The notes under the pieces are model-generated. The model did no database searches, had not been told where the DNA came from, and was given only the letters and a program-made list of their open reading frames with translations. From Candidatus Njordarchaeota archaeon (GTDB lineage: Archaea; Asgardarchaeota; Njordarchaeia; Njordarchaeales; Njordarchaeaceae), in assembly GCA_029856055.1 (NCBI GenBank), contig JAHQWF010000049.1:1-26322 (forward strand): a stretch of DNA of 26,322 nucleotides. The letters run 5' to 3'. The translations under genes and the position numbers were made by a program. Positions 23,571 to 26,322 of this stretch are shown here, in pieces (position 1 is the stretch's first letter; each line of letters starts with the position of its first letter).

Positions 23571-24054
23571 TACTTTGTAATTCTTCTAAAACTCTCTTTA
23601 CTTCCTCTACATGGCCTTTCACTCTCACTTTCCTCCAGATGTATGCAATCTTACCTTCTGGATCAATGGGAAAAGTACTTCTAACAACACCATAATACTC
23701 TCTACCATACATCTTCTTTAACTGCCAGACTCCATAAAGCTCAAGAACCTTATGATCTGTATCGCTTAGAAGTGTGACCTTTAATCCATGCTTCTTAATA
23801 AATCTTTGATGGCTCTCAATAGAATCTGGACTAATACCGATAACAACAGCATCAAGCTTCTTGAAATCATCAAGCATACGGGTAAAATCTAAAGCCTTCA
23901 TCGTGCAGCCCTTAGTATTGTCTTTCGGATAGAAATAAAGCATAACCCACCTACCTTTAAAGTCCCTTAAACAAATCTCATTACCATTCTGATCAGGCAA
24001 ACAGAAATCTGGAGCCCTATCACCAACTTTTAACCCACTCACAAAAATCACCAT
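23566..24054 (-). CDS. bcp: Peroxiredoxin, BCP/PrxQ type, lacking the usual resolving cysteine
   Basis: A 162-residue thiol peroxidase that reduces hydrogen peroxide and organic peroxides. The thioredoxin-fold core shows GDRAPDFCLPDQNG, then YFYPKDNTKGCT with the peroxidatic Cys50, and later FPIDPEGKIAYIWRKV. In most BCP proteins the resolving cysteine sits five residues after the peroxidatic one (GCTxEAC). Here the segment is GCTMKALDF, so that cysteine is missing. Cys18 and Cys28 are available instead, so it may act as a 1-Cys enzyme or use another thiol. The start shown is ATG 24054; an internal GTG five codons in is possible. It is convergent with AOR and may protect that oxygen-sensitive pathway. 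Confidence 0.9.
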   Translation of the reverse strand: MVIFVSGLKVGDRAPDFCLPDQNGNEICLRDFKGRWVMLYFYPKDNTKGCTMKALDFTRMLDDFKKLDAVVIGISPDSIESHQRFIKKHGLKVTLLSDTDHKVLELYGVWQLKKMYGREYYGVVRSTFPIDPEGKIAYIWRKVRVKGHVEEVKRVLEELQSK

Positions 24055-24111
24055 TAAAATCCTTAGTTAATCCAATTTATTTTAGCCGTTAGATTTTTAA
24101 AGCCAGTATTC

Positions 24112-24128
24112 GTCATGTAATACATGAC
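24112..24128. repeat. Short inverted repeat GTCATGT-AAT-ACATGAC
   Basis: Perfect 7-base arms around a 3-base centre lie just before, and overlap the ATG of, a 33-codon transposase-like fragment. It may be a remnant of an insertion-element end or an operator; too short to decide. Confidence 0.4.
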
Positions 24129-24225
24129 CCGCAGAATTAATATTGTCTTGCACATGCCTAAGGAGGAGATAGAGCGCCTATACAGGAGGGCGAAGGACCC
24201 TCGCATTAAAGAAAAAAGCTTATAA
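24124..24225 (+). pseudogene. Fragment resembling the N-terminus of a helix-turn-helix transposase
   Basis: A 33-codon open frame reads INIVLHMPKEEIERLYRRAK and then DPRIKEKSL before a stop. The pattern (S/P)KEEIERLYR.AKDPR.KE resembles the first helices of IS630-type transposases, where it normally continues into a helix-turn-helix domain. Here it stops at TAA 24223-24225 and the next 60 bases show no continuation in any frame that I can see. It occupies the gap between peroxiredoxin and a large orphan gene and is best read as a decayed insertion-element remnant. A short real peptide is not excluded. Confidence 0.4.
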
Positions 24226-24289
24226 AATCTTATCTTCATTAAAAAGTCTGAATCGTAGGCATCATAAGTTTTAGCTATTAATGTGGGTT

Positions 24290-26050
24290 TCACTCTCTTT
24301 TTTCTTCTTCTAGTTTTTTCTTGGCCCATTCTCGGATACTTTTAGCTCTATCACCTAATGCAATTTCAAGGAACTTTTTATTCTTAGTTATATCATATAG
24401 AGCCCTTAATGCTGTGCCACGTACTAGATATTTTCGGTGATTCATGTACTTCTGTATTATCTGTATTGCTTTAGATCTGCCTAAAATATTCAATTCATGC
24501 TTAATTGTGTTAATTAGTGTTGTTAAGTTTTCTTCCATACGGTGCGATGATTGCATTGTTTTTTCTAAAGCGTTAATAAATTTCTCTAGGTTTTCTTTAC
24601 CCTTTATATTTCTTAAAGAAAAAATTATAGCTTGCTGGATCAGTTGTTTTGGTGGACCAAAAAATTTAATTGATGTACTATGGATTATTAATGCGCATCT
24701 AGAAATTATTTCATCAAGATTGATGTGGCTGGGCGGCGTTACGCCAAACATACTCTCCGGAATCACCCTAAATAAGAAATCAAAATAATCTCGATTTGAT
24801 ATAATTTTCATCTTATGATTCATCAATTTCATTAATTGTTTAGTAAAAGTGTCCGTTGATGTTTTCTTGCCTAAGATCTCTATTATAATTTTCTCTCTTC
24901 TCTTATCACCAGAGTATAGCTTGTAGAGATAATTAATAGGATCTGCAGCAATATCTATACTGCGAGCTGGGGCTATTAATATTAAAAAGGTTAAGCTAAA
25001 TGTAATCTTAGTCCATAAATCAATATCCTCATCATCTAAAATTGTTCTAAAAACACTAGCTAATGGCTTTTGAGAAGAATTAGCTATATTTGTGATAGCT
25101 AATGCTGCCTCGGGACCAGATAGATTTCTAGCAATGTACCTGATTACCTCCTGAATATCACTAGTATTCAAGAAATAATCTTTCCACCCAAGAATTCCTC
25201 TACTAAGATAATAAACAATTATTAATTCTTCATTCCTAAGAATACCCATTCTCACTTTTAAAGTAAGTAATTTGATGAAAGGGAAAGAATCAAGATCCGT
25301 CTCCTCGATATAATCCTTTAAAGCCTCAGCAATCACTACCTTATCTTCGTCTAATATTTCTGAGTCTAGCACTGCGTTAGCGAAATAATCCAGTCCATTA
25401 CCTAATAATAATCGCTCGTAAACACCCTTGGTGCCTTCTTCATAAAGGCGATTCCAAGCCTTTGACTCCCAATAAATGTGGCTTAGAAATTCGTAAACTG
25501 ACTTAACAGCCAGCCTAATCAAGATATTTAGATATCTTTTAATTATGTTATCTGGTATACCTAGCTTAATGAAACATGAGATATATCCGTTGACGTTGTC
25601 ATAAAAATCTTCAAACTTTTTCTCAGGTTTGATAATTTCCTTGGAAATAGATGAGAGAAAATCCCGTGCCTTTTCTCTAAGAGTTTTTAAATGCGTGTAA
25701 GGAATGTTCTTCAGAAAACTATTTAAGCTAGGAACACCAGAATCAACCAGAGCTACTATCATTGACATAGCAACATCTTTAAATTCTGGGTATTGGTTTA
25801 AATAGTCTAACACATCTGCGAAATTAGTGGTTAGATTCAGCTTCTCTTTGTAATCATAAATAAATCTGAAGGATTTTAGCAAATAATAATCTATTTCTTG
25901 ATCTAAAGCATAATCCTCCGCTAGATCTAAGACAGCTTTAAACAAGAGGAAAACAGGATTTTTGCATGTAGCAAGTTTTTCAGTCATTTTTTTATCATGT
26001 AGTTTAGATGTCAAAAAACGTATGGCTAGATCTAAATCACAACTACTCAT
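24290..26050 (-). CDS. Large all-helical orphan protein, possible HEAT-like repeats
   Basis: I do not recognise this 586-residue protein (ATG 26050; a TTG at 26056 would add two residues). It is predicted almost entirely helical, with many short amphipathic helices of alternating leucine, isoleucine and phenylalanine and few glycines, and no signal peptide or clear membrane span. The C-terminal 60 residues resemble a HEAT/armadillo-type unit (HRKYLVRGTALRALYDITKNKKFLEIALGDRAKSIREWAKKKL), where such repeats commonly read ...VR..A..AL..I. A protein-binding helical solenoid is therefore a reasonable guess. It stands alone between mobile-element remnants. No catalytic motif is visible. Confidence 0.75.
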   Translation of the reverse strand: MSSCDLDLAIRFLTSKLHDKKMTEKLATCKNPVFLLFKAVLDLAEDYALDQEIDYYLLKSFRFIYDYKEKLNLTTNFADVLDYLNQYPEFKDVAMSMIVALVDSGVPSLNSFLKNIPYTHLKTLREKARDFLSSISKEIIKPEKKFEDFYDNVNGYISCFIKLGIPDNIIKRYLNILIRLAVKSVYEFLSHIYWESKAWNRLYEEGTKGVYERLLLGNGLDYFANAVLDSEILDEDKVVIAEALKDYIEETDLDSFPFIKLLTLKVRMGILRNEELIIVYYLSRGILGWKDYFLNTSDIQEVIRYIARNLSGPEAALAITNIANSSQKPLASVFRTILDDEDIDLWTKITFSLTFLILIAPARSIDIAADPINYLYKLYSGDKRREKIIIEILGKKTSTDTFTKQLMKLMNHKMKIISNRDYFDFLFRVIPESMFGVTPPSHINLDEIISRCALIIHSTSIKFFGPPKQLIQQAIIFSLRNIKGKENLEKFINALEKTMQSSHRMEENLTTLINTIKHELNILGRSKAIQIIQKYMNHRKYLVRGTALRALYDITKNKKFLEIALGDRAKSIREWAKKKLEEEKRE

Positions 26051-26105
26051 ACGCAATCACATAGTAAAAAACCTAGACTCTAAATGTGTAATGTTTGGTG
26101 GCTTA

Positions 26106-26119
26106 TTTAAGCCTTATCA
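26106..26119. promoter_or_regulatory. Candidate promoter region upstream of the helical orphan
   Basis: On the minus strand GGCTTAAATAAGCC contains the TATA-like TTAAATAA, flanked by 6-base inverted arms GGCTTA/TAAGCC. It lies about 60 bases upstream of the ATG at 26050, somewhat far for a short-leader promoter. The inverted arms could also be an operator or an insertion-element end. Confidence 0.3.
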
Positions 26120-26178
26120 AGGATGCACGTAGCCCTATGTCTGAAATAAGATGGCCAAGCGCCCTAGCACGTCTTAAA

Positions 26179-26322
26179 TCAGGGCGGTTTAGAGACACCA
26201 CAGACATGCCTAAACCATCTCTTGAACTTCTCAAGAATCTCAGAGATAGACCGCCTCCTCCTAGATAGCGTAGCGTAAATCAAGGCTAGAAGGTAGACTA
26301 TGAGGAATAATAGGACTGATGA
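26179..26322 (-). CDS. C-terminal end of an unidentified protein, possibly a transposase (cut by window edge)
   Basis: A frame open from the window edge to a TGA at 26179-26181 gives the last 47 residues. There is a hydrophobic stretch (SSVLLFLIVYLLALIYATLS), then RRRRSISEILEKFKRWFRHV and CGVSKPP. A hydrophobic helix followed by a basic tail is common at the C-terminus of DDE transposases (IS4/IS5-like), but a membrane-protein end is equally possible. The frame is supported only by openness and amino-acid character. Confidence 0.4.
   Translation of the reverse strand, partial: SSVLLFLIVYLLALIYATLSRRRRSISEILEKFKRWFRHVCGVSKPP

Noticed and set aside
24063..24329. Minus-strand 88-codon open frame
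   Set aside because: It overlaps the 3' end of the large helical gene in another frame, has no clear ribosome site, and its composition (basic start, mixed hydrophobic end) looks like chance; the plus strand here has the transposase-like fragment instead.
1..26322. CRISPR array or cas genes
   Set aside because: No regularly spaced direct repeats and no Cas-like protein are seen.
1..26322. Single circular element whose ends join through one transposase gene
   Set aside because: Joining the right edge to the left edge on the minus strand puts the two transposase-like pieces out of frame and hits a stop within nine codons, and the combined length is far too short for a transposase.

Overview
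The window is archaeal, most likely from a thermophilic member of the Thermoproteota/TACK group. The support is the gene content: fibrillarin next to Nop5, RNase P protein Rpp29 inside a ribosomal protein operon, eS4, an iron-sulphur primase large subunit, a tRNA with a bulge-helix-bulge intron, a tungsten-type aldehyde:ferredoxin oxidoreductase, and geranylgeranyl reductase. The DNA is AT-rich, with AGA/AGG/ATA-rich codon use, TATA-like boxes close to genes and GGTGA/GGAGGTGA ribosome-binding sites. I cannot place it more finely than that.

Layout from left to right. (1) At the left edge lies the N-terminal end of a zinc-ribbon transposase, followed by a GC-rich RNase P RNA gene and a THUMP-SPOUT RNA methylase. 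(2) The fibrillarin-Nop5 pair of the C/D box RNP runs on the minus strand, divergent from RNA 3'-phosphate cyclase RtcA. (3) A tightly packed six-gene minus-strand operon (11912 down to 5001) encodes an SMC ATPase with Smc5/Smc6-like motifs, a kleisin-like protein, a tandem winged-helix (KITE-like) protein, DNA primase large subunit, a UBA5-like E1 enzyme and a small coiled-coil protein. (4) An intron-containing elongator tRNA-Met follows. (5) Next is a minus-strand ribosomal operon, uL22-uS3-uL29-Rpp29-uS17-uL14-uL24-eS4-uL5, ending in a DHH phosphoesterase. (6) Then come geranylgeranyl reductase, an orphan coiled-coil protein, a GIY-YIG family nuclease and a UPF0282 metallo-beta-lactamase-fold protein. 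(7) A four-cluster ferredoxin plus aldehyde:ferredoxin oxidoreductase pair is followed by a BCP-type peroxiredoxin. (8) The right end holds a small transposase-like fragment, a 586-residue all-helical orphan, and the C-terminal end of another possible transposase cut by the window edge.

Most of the genes serve RNA processing and translation (RNase P RNA and protein, C/D RNP, RtcA, SPOUT methylase, ribosomal proteins, tRNA). The most notable part is the SMC operon. It looks like a complete three-part SMC-kleisin-KITE complex of Smc5/6 type, apparently co-expressed with a replication primase subunit and a ubiquitin-activating-type (UBA5-like) enzyme. In eukaryotes Smc5/6 is tied to SUMO/ubiquitin ligases, so this linkage is worth testing. 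A second striking feature is a 120-bp repeat, 118/120 identical, that gives uL22 and uL24 the same roughly 40-residue acidic tail. All functional assignments rest on motifs read by eye; no database search was run.
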